Origin: Bacteroidales bacterium
GTDB taxonomy: Bacteria; Bacteroidota; Bacteroidia; Bacteroidales; UBA12077
Direction of reading: 5' to 3'
Assembly: GCA_021108325.1 (NCBI GenBank)
Contig: JAIORB010000030.1
Span: forward strand, 1-61,994
DNA length: 61,994 bases
The position numbers and the translations under genes were made by a program. The notes below the pieces were generated by a model. That model did no database searches, was not told where the DNA came from, and was given only the letters and a program-made list of their open reading frames with translations. This document shows, one piece after another, positions 1-8,715 of the stretch; position 1 is the stretch's first letter; every line of letters starts with the position of its first letter.

Positions 1-1226
1 GAAATAATTTTAATTGGTACTTTTACTTCGTTTTCAATGTAATTTAAATAATCTTTAAATTCAGTAGGAAGTTGATCGTAAACGTCAATTTTAGAAATAT
101 CTTCTTTCCAGCCTTTAAATTCTTTGAATACCGGTTCTAATGGCTCGTTTATTTCATAAGGTAAATAATTAATTTCTTTACCATTTAACTTATAATGTGT
201 ACATACTTTTATGGTGTCAAAACTTGTTAAAACATCGGCTTTGGTAATAATAAGCTCGGTAACACCATTAAGCATTACTGCATATTTAAGTGCAGGTAAA
301 TCGAGCCATCCGCAACGGCGTGGCCGGCCGGTTGTAGCACCAAATTCGTGTCCTTGTTTGCGCAATGTTTCACCTTCTTCGTTTTCCAGTTCAGTTGGAA
401 AAGGACCGCTGCCAACACGGGTACAATAAGCTTTAAAAATACCAATGACATTCCCGATTTTATTAGGAGCTACACCTAATCCTGTGCAAGCTCCCGCGCA
501 AATGGTATTCGATGATGTTACAAAAGGATACGAGCCAAAATCAATATCGAGTAAAGTGCCTTGTGCACCTTCAGCTAGAATAGATTTCCCTTCTTCAATA
601 TAATTATTTATTTCATGTTCACTTTCAATAATTCTGAACGATTTTATTAATTCAATGCCTTTGAACCAGTTTTCCTCATATTCTTTAAGATCATACTCAA
701 AATTGTATTGTTTTAGCAGACCTTTGTGCTTATTAGTCAGAGAAACGTATTTTTCTTTAAACTCAGGGTTTATGATATCTCCAATTCGTAATCCGTTTCG
801 GCCGGTTTTGTCCATATATGTTGGTCCAATACCTTTTAAGGTAGAACCGATTTTTGTTTTTCCTTTAGCAGCTTCCGAAGCAGCATCAAGAATCCGATGC
901 GATGGTAATATCAGATGTGCCCGTTTTGATATGAAGAGATTTTTAGTTAAATCAACATTTAGTTCCTGAAGTTCTTCAATTTCTTTCATAAATATTACAG
1001 GGTCTATAACAACACCGTTTCCAATAATATTTATAGTTTCAGGTCGAAAAACTCCTGATGGTATAGTATGCAATACATGTTTTATTTCGTTAAATTCCAA
1101 TGTGTGCCCGGCATTCGGGCCTCCCTGAAAACGAGCTATAACATCAAATTTGGGAGCCAAAACATCTACAATTTTTCCTTTACCTTCGTCACCCCACTGA
1201 AGGCCTAACAATACATTTAATTTCAT
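1..1226 (-). CDS. purA: Adenylosuccinate synthetase, C-terminus cut by window edge
   Basis: PurA makes adenylosuccinate from IMP, aspartate and GTP, the first step from IMP towards AMP, in the cytoplasm. Translating the minus strand from the ATG at 1226 gives MKLNVLLGLQWGDEGKGK, with the WGDEGKGK phosphate loop near residues 10-17. GGPNAGHT, KGIGPTYMDKTGRNGLR, a GAQGTLLDIDFGSYPFVTS stretch and TTGRPRRCGWLD follow in the order expected for the family. The frame stays open to base 1 and ends in VPIKIIS, so only roughly 15 C-terminal residues lie outside the window. It is separated from the upstream Fur gene by a terminator hairpin, so it probably has its own promoter. Identification is secure. 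Confidence 0.97.
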   Translation of the reverse strand, partial: MKLNVLLGLQWGDEGKGKIVDVLAPKFDVIARFQGGPNAGHTLEFNEIKHVLHTIPSGVFRPETINIIGNGVVIDPVIFMKEIEELQELNVDLTKNLFISKRAHLILPSHRILDAASEAAKGKTKIGSTLKGIGPTYMDKTGRNGLRIGDIINPEFKEKYVSLTNKHKGLLKQYNFEYDLKEYEENWFKGIELIKSFRIIESEHEINNYIEEGKSILAEGAQGTLLDIDFGSYPFVTSSNTICAGACTGLGVAPNKIGNVIGIFKAYCTRVGSGPFPTELENEEGETLRKQGHEFGATTGRPRRCGWLDLPALKYAVMLNGVTELIITKADVLTSFDTIKVCTHYKLNGKEINYLPYEINEPLEPVFKEFKGWKEDISKIDVYDQLPTEFKDYLNYIENEVKVPIKII

Positions 1227-1280
1227 ATATTAATCTGATTTAAAAATGCGTTTGCAAATTACAACAAAAGCTTAAAAATA

Positions 1281-1313
1281 AAAAAATCCCCACGTTAAGA
1301 GTGGAGATTTTTA
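1281..1313 (-). terminator. Rho-independent terminator after the Fur-family gene
   Basis: A 12-bp stem pairs 1282-1293 with 1301-1312, with one G-U wobble when read on the minus strand. On that strand the hairpin runs into a long T-rich stretch. It lies about 20 bases past the Fur stop codon and 55 bases ahead of purA. Confidence 0.8.
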
Positions 1314-1333
1314 AATGTTTTATAAATTAGTTA

Positions 1334-1807
1334 TTAACTTTTTTTGTTTTGTTTTTTTGCTACACAATCTTTACATGTTCCATAAAAATATAAGGAGTGA
1401 TATCCAATTTTAAATTCCATCATTTCAGCAGCTGTTTCCTGTATTTCCTGAATACGTGGATCACAAAATTCAAGAACTTTACCACATTCCTGGCAAATTA
1501 AATGGTCATGCTGACTACAATTATGTGCTTTTTCGAATTGAGCGATATTTTTACCGAACTGGTGTTTAATTACCAGGTTACTTTCAAGCAATAATTCAAT
1601 GGTATTATATAAAGTGGCACGGCTTACTCTGTAGTTTTTATTTTTCATCGAAATATATAAGGATTCGATATCAAAATGATTATCTCGTGAATATATTTCA
1701 TCAAGAATAGCGAAACGTTCTGGAGTTTTTCTATGACCTCGTTTTTCCAGATATTCAATAAAAATTATTTTTACGGTATCTTTTGTATTACTACAAATCA
1801 TAAACAA
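1334..1807 (-). CDS. Fur-family metal/peroxide-responsive repressor
   Basis: This 157-residue protein has the Fur layout: an N-terminal winged helix (recognition helix around residues 59-80, [15 protein letters not shown]) followed by a dimerisation domain. The metal motif is [11 protein letters not shown] at residues 100-110. Two CxxC pairs, Cys105/Cys108 and Cys145/Cys148, would hold a structural zinc, as in PerR- and Fur-type proteins. The family represses iron, zinc or peroxide genes; which signal this one reads cannot be told from sequence. It sits between spoT and purA on the same strand, about 65 bases from spoT, and is followed by a terminator. The start could instead be Met3. Confidence 0.93.
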   Translation of the reverse strand: MFMICSNTKDTVKIIFIEYLEKRGHRKTPERFAILDEIYSRDNHFDIESLYISMKNKNYRVSRATLYNTIELLLESNLVIKHQFGKNIAQFEKAHNCSQHDHLICQECGKVLEFCDPRIQEIQETAAEMMEFKIGYHSLYFYGTCKDCVAKKQNKKS

Positions 1808-1872
1808 CCATTTATTAACGACTGCTAAAAGTATGAATTATTTTTGTTATTTAGAATTAATTTAAAGAAAAA

Positions 1873-4143
1873 TTATTTTGTTATCTCTTCGTTACGTTTT
1901 ACTGAATTAACGCCTTTTAATTTACTTATATTCATAATTAGATTATTGAGGTCTTTTACATTATGAACGTACAACTCAATTTCGCCTTCGAAAATTCCAT
2001 CGTGTGTTTCAATAAATATTTTACGAATGTTTACGGTAAGTTCATTGGAGATTATTGCGGTAATATCAGAGGTAACACCAATTCGGTCGATACCGTTTAA
2101 GGTTAATTTTGCAAGTGATGAAAGAAATTTTTGTGATGTCCATTTTGCAGGAACAATATAATTACCTTCGCTTGACATTATACGAATAGCAGTAGGACAC
2201 TTTGCTTTGTGAATAATCACAAAATCATCATTAGGATTTTTATATCCGACAACATCATCGCCGGGGATAGGATTACAACATTTAGCAATTTGTATTTTAT
2301 TACTTTCCTGATCAGAATTGTCGTTAATAATTAAATGATCCTTATAATTAAATTTTTGTTTTTGTTTGGAAGCTTTACTATCTTTTCTAGTTTTATTTGA
2401 CGATGTAGTTTTTGAAATTTGCAAGCCCCAATATCGAATGATTTTATTTTTAGTATTCTTTTTAAGAATTTTTTTAAGATTATCAAGTTTTACGATTCCG
2501 CTACCAATTTTACTATATAGTTCGTCTTTGTTAACGACTTCATATTCAGGTAATACTTTTCTTAATACTCGTCCACTTGGATGAACCTTAAGTTCTTTTA
2601 ATTTGGATTCAAGTATTGATTTCCCTTTTTGTATACGATCTTTAGTTTCGGCTTTAATGGCATCGGTTATGCTGGTTTTAGCTTTAGCTGTTTGCACATG
2701 ATCGAACCATTCTTTCTGAATTTTTTGTTTGTTTGATGTGATGATCTCAACCTGATCTCCACTTCTTAAAACATGATTTAATGGAACAAGTTTATGGTTT
2801 ACCTTGGCTCCGATGGCTTTATTTCCAATCTCGCTATGTATTTCGTAAGCAAAATCAAGACTTGTTGAATATTTAGGTAAAGTTTTTAAATCGCCTTTAG
2901 GTGTAAAAACTATAATTTCGGCCGAAAAAAGATTCATTTTAAATTCATCGAGGAATTCCAGAGCATCGGAATTGGGATTTTCGAGCATCTCACGAATTTT
3001 CTTAATCCATTTATCTAATTCGCTTTCGCTCGATTTTTCTCCTTTATATTTCCAATGAGCAGCAAACCCACGTTCTGCAATTGCGTCCATTCGTTCTGAT
3101 CGAATCTGAATTTCGACCCACTTACCATTAGGCCCCATAACTGTTGTATGCAGTGCTTCGTAACCATTAACTTTTGGAGAGCTTATCCAATCGCGTATTC
3201 TGTCAGGTTTAGGAGTGTAAGTATCTGTAATAAGAGAATAAATCTGCCAACATTGCGCTTTTTCTGTTTCTCTGTTAAGTGATTTAAAAACAATACGGAT
3301 AGCCATTAAATCATATACTTCTTCGAACAGTATATTTTTTTTCTGCATTTTATTCCAGATCGAGCATATTGATTTTGGGCGACCATTAATATCAAATTCT
3401 ATATTGTTTTTCTCAAGTTTTTCGATTAATGGTAATGAGAATTTATTAATTTCCTGCTGGCGTTTTTTCTCGTTATATTTTATTTTATTAGTAATTTCAT
3501 CGAAAACGTTTGGATGGCGATATTTTAAACTTAAATCTTCGAGTTCGGTTTTTATGGCATATAAACCCAAACGATGTGCCAGGGGAGCATATAAATAAAT
3601 GGTTTCGCCGGCTATTTTTAATTGTTTATTCGGAGGCATTGAGTCAAGCGTACGCATATTATGTAATCGGTCAGCAAGTTTTATGAGTATAACACGTACA
3701 TCATCAGATAATGTCAAGAGCATTTTTCTGAAATTTTCGGCCTGCAATGATGAGCGTTTATCAAATACACCGGAAATTTTAGTTAAACCATCGATAATAG
3801 AAGTGATTTTTTCACCAAAAAAGTGTTCGATATCTTCTAAAGTATATTCAGTATCTTCAACAACATCATGCAATAAAGCACATGTAATAGAGGTGCCTCC
3901 TAATCCTATTTCTGAAGTAACAATTTTTGCTACAGCTACAGGATGTACAATATAAGGTTCTCCTGATTTTCGTTTTATCCCTCTGTGTGATTCTTTTGCC
4001 AGATCAAAAGCTTTTCTTATAAGTTTAATGTCTTTAACTTTAACATGTTTTGAGCAGCTCAAAATAAGATCTTTATACAATTCTTCGGCATAAGCATCTT
4101 CATCGGTAATATTCATTTTGACTATGGAATCTTTACTACTCAT
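1873..4143 (-). CDS. spoT: Bifunctional (p)ppGpp synthetase/hydrolase (Rel/SpoT)
   Basis: Controls the stringent-response alarmone (p)ppGpp. The N-terminal HD hydrolase domain shows HPVAVAK, LLHDVVEDT and LADRLHNMRTL. The synthetase domain has GRPKSICSIWNKMQKK and NGYEALHTTVMGPNG. A TGS domain (IIVFTPKGDLKTLP) and a C-terminal ACT domain follow, which is the full long Rel architecture. The RxKD motif linked to bifunctional enzymes reads RIRD here, which keeps the basic charge. The frame also contains an ATG at 4164, but a TAAATTTG -7 box lies at 4169-4176, so transcription would start almost on that codon. I therefore prefer the Met at 4143 (MSSKDSIV). Both active sites look intact. Confidence 0.95.
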   Translation of the reverse strand: MSSKDSIVKMNITDEDAYAEELYKDLILSCSKHVKVKDIKLIRKAFDLAKESHRGIKRKSGEPYIVHPVAVAKIVTSEIGLGGTSITCALLHDVVEDTEYTLEDIEHFFGEKITSIIDGLTKISGVFDKRSSLQAENFRKMLLTLSDDVRVILIKLADRLHNMRTLDSMPPNKQLKIAGETIYLYAPLAHRLGLYAIKTELEDLSLKYRHPNVFDEITNKIKYNEKKRQQEINKFSLPLIEKLEKNNIEFDINGRPKSICSIWNKMQKKNILFEEVYDLMAIRIVFKSLNRETEKAQCWQIYSLITDTYTPKPDRIRDWISSPKVNGYEALHTTVMGPNGKWVEIQIRSERMDAIAERGFAAHWKYKGEKSSESELDKWIKKIREMLENPNSDALEFLDEFKMNLFSAEIIVFTPKGDLKTLPKYSTSLDFAYEIHSEIGNKAIGAKVNHKLVPLNHVLRSGDQVEIITSNKQKIQKEWFDHVQTAKAKTSITDAIKAETKDRIQKGKSILESKLKELKVHPSGRVLRKVLPEYEVVNKDELYSKIGSGIVKLDNLKKILKKNTKNKIIRYWGLQISKTTSSNKTRKDSKASKQKQKFNYKDHLIINDNSDQESNKIQIAKCCNPIPGDDVVGYKNPNDDFVIIHKAKCPTAIRIMSSEGNYIVPAKWTSQKFLSSLAKLTLNGIDRIGVTSDITAIISNELTVNIRKIFIETHDGIFEGEIELYVHNVKDLNNLIMNISKLKGVNSVKRNEEITK

Positions 4144-4168
4144 AAGTTTTAGATCAATACGCAAACTA

Positions 4169-4176
4169 CAAATTTA
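4169..4176 (-). promoter_or_regulatory. Candidate -7 box for spoT
   Basis: On the minus strand this reads TAAATTTG, an exact match to the Bacteroidota TAnnTTTG -7 consensus. No clear TTTG -33 element sits 19-21 bases upstream. It argues for the downstream ATG of spoT at 4143. Confidence 0.4.
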
Positions 4177-4204
4177 ATGAAAAAAAGATGAGTTTAGTTT
4201 AAAA

Positions 4205-4326
4205 AGGTGCTAAGCGACTTATTTTATTCTTCGACAGGTTCAGAATAACGTTTAGTCAGCTTGTTAGTAAATCCCTGCCCGCGGCAAGCAGGCGCTAAGC
4301 ACCTAACCTGCCTGTTGGCAGACAGG
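4205..4326. repeat. Palindromic intergenic repeat cluster
   Basis: The gap between spoT and the T9SS protein gene holds two G+C-rich imperfect palindromes. One is around 4273-4291 (CCTGCCCGCGGCAAGCAGG) and the other is 4307-4326, of the form CCTGCCTG/CAGACAGG. Two copies of GCTAAGC flank the first. Composition is sharply unlike the surrounding A+T-rich DNA. The layout resembles REP-type short repeats, and it has no coding potential that I can support. Confidence 0.6.
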
Positions 4327-4390
4327 AGTGCAATTATTTTAATTTTTAGATTGGACTCAATAATAATTAAGAATCAGTATTGCAGTGATA

Positions 4391-5839
4391 TTACGGATAG
4401 ATAACCGTAATGTTCCCTCTTTCTTCTATAATTTGATCGTTGGGAGATTTAATTCTAAGATAATAAATATATACTCCGGCAGGAGCCGGGTTGCCATTTG
4501 GTTCCTTCCCATTCCAGGCTTTTGTATAATCACCTGTTTCAAAAATTACATTTCCCCATCTATTGTAAATTCTTAATTCATAATCCTTAGGTATGAAAGT
4601 AAATACAGGTTGAAATAAATCATTTATGCCATCGTCGTTGGGAGTAAATGCTTCCGGAATAAAAACCCGGGGTTTTAGATAAACACAAACAGTATTTGAT
4701 TGACTGTAATCACTTTCGGAAGCACCTTCCTCGGTTCCTCTGACAAAATAGCAAAACTGGCTGTAACTTTGTAATGACTCAATGTTGTCGTCAAAAAAAA
4801 TAAAGTTACGAGATCCTATCAACTCAGGTTCTGAATTGCTTACGATTCTATAGATATCATAATCTACCAAATTACCTTCTTTAAAACTATTCCAGGTTAA
4901 AGTATTATTGAATTCTTCTTGTTCAACTTCTAAAACTATGTTATTGATTATATCTGAACTGGTAGTTTCGTTTCCGCATGCATTAACCGAAATTAATTTA
5001 TAATAATTTACTTTGCTGTCAGGTTCTGAATCGTAATCTGTAAGAGTAATTTCGGTTTCGGTTGTAGTAATTGTTTCTAAAGTATCAAAAATACCTGTAT
5101 ATGAATCAGATTTTAAAAGTTTGTATTTATTCAATTCATTTGGGTCAATTTCAAATTTTAGATTGGTATTATTACCTTCAACTGATGCAGAAATAGCATT
5201 AATATAATCAGGACTCAAAGGCATTTGGGTGAATTTATTAATTGCATTGGAAAAACTTATTGAATCTGTATCATTCCATTGTGTTTCAATTGAAAAGGAG
5301 TAGCTTATGTTTTCTAATATATTGTCGACGGTATATTCATTTAATGAAGCACTTACAGGTGTTTGTTGCAATATTCCATCTTCTATCATATTAATTATGA
5401 ATTGTGAGGGAGTCCATTCATTTGTAGTAAAATCAGCTTCTAAATCGTTCCAGTTCAGATTTATTTGTTGCAGGCAGGAATCGTAGTTAAAAGTTAAATG
5501 GTATGTTGAAACTATTTTAGTGGAATTTGTTATATATCCGGATGTTTTAGATTTAACTTGATAAGACCTTGGCTTTTTATTAGCTTCAGCAGTTTCATCA
5601 ATATAAGAATTAATAGAAGAATTTGTAATAGTATGTATAAGTTCTAAAGCATTAACAAATTCTAATTCATCTCGAAAAATAACAATGGTATCAGTTCCGG
5701 AATATTCCCACGATATTCTTACATGTCCCTGATCGTTAATGACACTAACGTTTTTAATAGTTAATGTTTGTGTTCTTCCTTTTTTATTAATCAGGATAAA
5801 AGAAAGTATAATTAATATTGAAAATAATAATTTTTGCAT
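4391..5839 (-). CDS. Type IX-secreted protein with gliding-motility C-terminal domain
   Basis: A 482-residue exported protein. Residues 1-24 form a signal peptide (MQKLLFSILIILSFILINKK) ending before TQT. The middle has several fibronectin-III-like beta segments of about 90 residues. The last 90 residues form a gliding-motility-associated (type B) sorting domain: FIPEAFTPNDDGINDLF, then YNRWGNVIFE, AWNGK and PAPAGVYIYYL. That domain sends cargo through the type IX secretion system to the cell surface or medium. The mature function is unknown; the repeats suggest adhesion or a structural role. It ends downstream of the M16 pair on the same strand, 37 bases apart, so co-transcription is possible. 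Confidence 0.88.
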   Translation of the reverse strand: MQKLLFSILIILSFILINKKGRTQTLTIKNVSVINDQGHVRISWEYSGTDTIVIFRDELEFVNALELIHTITNSSINSYIDETAEANKKPRSYQVKSKTSGYITNSTKIVSTYHLTFNYDSCLQQINLNWNDLEADFTTNEWTPSQFIINMIEDGILQQTPVSASLNEYTVDNILENISYSFSIETQWNDTDSISFSNAINKFTQMPLSPDYINAISASVEGNNTNLKFEIDPNELNKYKLLKSDSYTGIFDTLETITTTETEITLTDYDSEPDSKVNYYKLISVNACGNETTSSDIINNIVLEVEQEEFNNTLTWNSFKEGNLVDYDIYRIVSNSEPELIGSRNFIFFDDNIESLQSYSQFCYFVRGTEEGASESDYSQSNTVCVYLKPRVFIPEAFTPNDDGINDLFQPVFTFIPKDYELRIYNRWGNVIFETGDYTKAWNGKEPNGNPAPAGVYIYYLRIKSPNDQIIEERGNITVIYP

Positions 5840-5876
5840 AATTAGTAATACAATTCTATAAACGAAAATAAGAATA

Positions 5877-7163
5877 TTAATTGTATTTCCCGGCTATAGT
5901 TTTAATTAAAGTATCTTCTTGTAGATATTTATTTGCAATAAGAATTATTTCATTAGGTGTTATTGTTCTTATGGCCTCAATGGCTTTATCATAATAATTA
6001 GTATCGAGTCCTAAATCTATTATGTTTATAAAGCTGGCTGATATTTCAAATGGGCCGTCGAAAGATCTTAGCAGATCGCCAAGCATATAATTTTTAACCA
6101 GATCGAGTTCCTTTTGACTAACTTGTTCTTCTCTTAATTTTTTAATTTCAGTTATAACATCAGTAATAGCATTTTTAGCAACATTGGCTCCGACTTCAGA
6201 TAAAATTACAAGATATCCGGCATGTTTTAATGAAACCAAAACCGAACTAATTCCATAAGTATATCCTTTTTCCTCGCGAATGGTTTTCATTAAACGTGAG
6301 CCAAAATATCCGCCTAAAATGGTATTAACCACATTTAATTTATGATAATCGGGATGAGCTTTGTTGATAATTATTTTCCCCAAACGTATGGCAGATTGTG
6401 TTACATTTTCTTTTTCAACAAACGATTCCATCTTAGGCTGGTATGTTATATCAAAATTTAATGATTTAGCTTCAGTTTTTATGCTCCAGTCCTTACTTCC
6501 CAAATACTGATTAAGAAGCTTAATGTCAGAATCATCAATTTTGCCTGATAGAATTATTTTACAGTTTTCTGAATGGTAAAGCCTTTTATGAAACTGAATA
6601 ACATCTTTACGATTAACTAAGTCATAATCTTTAAGTTTTGTTTTTTTTCCATAAGGATGATTTTCGCCAAAAAGTTGTTCGTTGAATTCGCGACGTGCAA
6701 TATTTGTAACTTTTTCTAACTCAATCTGAAACTGTTGCTTCCTTTTGCTCAGAAAAGTTTTCAGTTCATTTTCAGGGAATATTGGATTTTTAATAATATC
6801 ATCAAGGATCTTTATTGTTTCGGGTAGATATTTTTTTAATGTGTATAATGTGATGTTTCCAAAATCCTTAGTTGGGTTGGGATGAATGAAGGCTCCATAA
6901 TAATCCAGCTTTTCAGCAATTTGTTGGGATGTCAGGCTTTTAGTTCCTTCAATGAGCATCTCATTTACGATAGTTGCAATCAGAGGTTTCTCCTGATACC
7001 AGCTTCCGGCGTTAAATATTATATCTATTTTAATAATCTCCTGTGTTCCTGCATTTATAATATAGGTTTTAATTCCATTGTCAAGATTTATTTTTTCAGG
7101 AACAGGAATATTTATATTCTCTATATTTTTAAATTCAGGCTGTTGCTTTCTATTCAACTTCAT
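5877..7163 (-). CDS. M16-family peptidase subunit lacking the zinc motif
   Basis: A 428-residue M16 (pitrilysin/MPP-like) protein. Where catalytic members carry HxxEH, this one reads IVNEM at residues 65-69, so both zinc histidines are lost. The C-terminal arginine/tyrosine substrate-binding segment is well kept (GSRLMKTIREEKGYTYG, near residues 290-306). This is the pattern of the non-catalytic partner in two-subunit M16 enzymes such as mitochondrial processing peptidase. The catalytic partner is encoded 4 bases upstream. No signal peptide is seen, so a cytoplasmic or non-classical location is likely. The substrate is unknown. Confidence 0.9.
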   Translation of the reverse strand: MKLNRKQQPEFKNIENINIPVPEKINLDNGIKTYIINAGTQEIIKIDIIFNAGSWYQEKPLIATIVNEMLIEGTKSLTSQQIAEKLDYYGAFIHPNPTKDFGNITLYTLKKYLPETIKILDDIIKNPIFPENELKTFLSKRKQQFQIELEKVTNIARREFNEQLFGENHPYGKKTKLKDYDLVNRKDVIQFHKRLYHSENCKIILSGKIDDSDIKLLNQYLGSKDWSIKTEAKSLNFDITYQPKMESFVEKENVTQSAIRLGKIIINKAHPDYHKLNVVNTILGGYFGSRLMKTIREEKGYTYGISSVLVSLKHAGYLVILSEVGANVAKNAITDVITEIKKLREEQVSQKELDLVKNYMLGDLLRSFDGPFEISASFINIIDLGLDTNYYDKAIEAIRTITPNEIILIANKYLQEDTLIKTIAGKYN

Positions 7164-7167
7164 TCTA

Positions 7168-8406
7168 TTATTTTTTAGATAAATAGTAAAGTGTAGATGA
7201 GTTTTTTTCTCTGAATATACTCGATGCGACTGTTATAATTTCCTTTTTAGTAACACTCCTGTATTTTTCAACTTCGTGATTTATACGACCAGCATCGCCT
7301 AGAAGCTCATGATAAGCCAAATCCATAGCTTTGTTCAAAGCACTTAGCTGTCCGAATTGGTATACTGATTCAAACTTATTCTTTACTTTTTCTATTTCGT
7401 AATCATCTATATTGTTGGTTGTAATTTGATTAAGTTCTTCATTAATGGCTTTTTCTGCATCCTCCATTTTTACATGGTTCATTAGTTTACCGGTAACAAT
7501 GAAAAGACCTGCATCAATATCGCCGGTAATGTATGCGTTAATATCGCTAAACAACTTTTTATTTTTAACCAGGTTCTGGTATAATCTCGATGATTTACCA
7601 TTTGACAAGACATCAGAAATTAAATCCGTCACATAATATTCCTTTTCCATTTTGGAACTCATGTGGAATGCTTTATAAATAGCATCAAAAGGCACATTTC
7701 TTTCAACTGTCTGTGTTCGGGATTCATTTTGCTTTGGCTCCTCAGGAATATTTCTTTTAGCAATTTTCTGTTTTCCTATTGGTCCAAACCATTTTTCTGC
7801 CAGTTGCTCAATTTCATTTGTAGTAACATTTCCGGCAATACTCAAAATCGCATTATTAGGCGCATAGTGATGATTAAAAAAATCTTTTACATCATCTAAA
7901 CTTGCATTCTTAATATGTGAAATTTCTTTACCTATAGTTGGCCAGCGGTAAGGATGTACTTTATATGCCAAAGGTTTTAATAATAACGATGTATCTCCGT
8001 AAGGCTGGTTTAAATATCTTTGGTTAAACTCTTCAATAACAACATTTTTTTGTATTTCAAGTTTTTGCTCTGAAAAATCCAGACCCGACATTCGGTCTGA
8101 TTCCAGCCAAAAAGCGGTTTCGATATTTTCTTTGGGTAGCGTAATGTAATAATTTGTTATATCGTTTGTAGTAAAAGCATTGTTTTCTCCACCAGCTAGT
8201 TGCAAGGGCTTGTCGTAAGAGGGAATATTAATACTTCCTTCAAACATTAAATGTTCGAATAAATGAGCAAATCCTGTTTTTTCAGAATTTTCGTCTCTGG
8301 CGCCAACATTATACAAAACATTAAATGCAACTAAAGTTGTTGATGGATCATGATGTACAATAACTGTTAAACCGTTTTTTAGCGTAAACTTTTCGAATTT
8401 TATCAT
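7168..8406 (-). CDS. M16-family zinc metallopeptidase, catalytic subunit
   Basis: A 412-residue M16 peptidase with an intact zinc site: HLFEH at residues 48-52 and the third ligand in VVIEEFNQR (Glu125 or Glu126), about 75 residues on as the family requires. The C-terminal half lacks the clear R/Y segment seen in the neighbouring subunit. The two proteins therefore divide catalysis and substrate grip between them and probably form a heterodimer. There is no obvious signal peptide. A short-repeat element fills the upstream gap, so the promoter must lie within or beside that element. Confidence 0.93.
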   Translation of the reverse strand: MIKFEKFTLKNGLTVIVHHDPSTTLVAFNVLYNVGARDENSEKTGFAHLFEHLMFEGSINIPSYDKPLQLAGGENNAFTTNDITNYYITLPKENIETAFWLESDRMSGLDFSEQKLEIQKNVVIEEFNQRYLNQPYGDTSLLLKPLAYKVHPYRWPTIGKEISHIKNASLDDVKDFFNHHYAPNNAILSIAGNVTTNEIEQLAEKWFGPIGKQKIAKRNIPEEPKQNESRTQTVERNVPFDAIYKAFHMSSKMEKEYYVTDLISDVLSNGKSSRLYQNLVKNKKLFSDINAYITGDIDAGLFIVTGKLMNHVKMEDAEKAINEELNQITTNNIDDYEIEKVKNKFESVYQFGQLSALNKAMDLAYHELLGDAGRINHEVEKYRSVTKKEIITVASSIFREKNSSTLYYLSKK

Positions 8407-8464
8407 CAGTAAATTTTATAAACTATTGCAAACATAAATATATTAACTTATATGATATGACTTA

Positions 8465-8630
8465 TTAGAAACTGTTTTAATTTTATCCTTCGGGTCTATT
8501 ATGCGTTTCAAACAGTAATCCTGCGTTGAATTCTCCTTAAATAGTAACCACTATTCGCGTCAAATCCGCCTTGTCTTCCTGCTTGATACATCATAATATC
8601 TTCCAAAAACAAAATCAAAACAGTTTCTAA
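8465..8630. mobile_element. 166-bp MITE-like element with terminal inverted repeats
   Basis: The ends are 20-bp inverted repeats. The left end 8465-8484 reads TTAGAAACTGTTTTAATTTT and the right end 8611-8630 is its reverse complement with one mismatch. The core holds a perfect 6-bp hairpin at 8540-8555 (AATAGT/ACTATT), flanked by two imperfect direct copies of a 16-mer (8523-8538 and 8557-8572, 12 of 16 identical). The element fills most of the 309-base gap between the divergent M16 and ClC genes. No target-site duplication is clear. It has no transposase, so it would depend on one in trans. Confidence 0.65.
8508..8594 (-). CDS. 28-codon ORF inside the MITE-like element
   Basis: On the minus strand a short ORF starts at either of two adjacent ATGs (8594 or 8591) and ends at TGA 8508-8510. 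The peptide begins MMYQAGRQGGFDANS and ends RRIQRRITV, strongly basic at the C-terminus. The same frame stays open upstream to the end of the element, so the reading frame nearly spans it. There is no recognisable domain. It may be a real peptide carried by the repeat or a by-product of the repeat's sequence; only its conservation across copies would decide. Confidence 0.3.
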   Translation of the reverse strand: MMYQAGRQGGFDANSGYYLRRIQRRITV

Positions 8631-8715
8631 GTATAAATGTTAATTATTTATAGGATATTGAAAAAAAATCTGTTTTTTTACATTCTTGTTAAAAAATTAA
8701 GAATTAATATAAAAC

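Noticed and set aside
655..969. 104-residue plus-strand open frame
   Set aside because: It is antisense to purA, which carries all the family motifs; the frame is a shadow of codon use.
3599..3955. 118-residue plus-strand open frame
   Set aside because: It lies wholly antisense to the conserved hydrolase domain of spoT and has no recognisable features.
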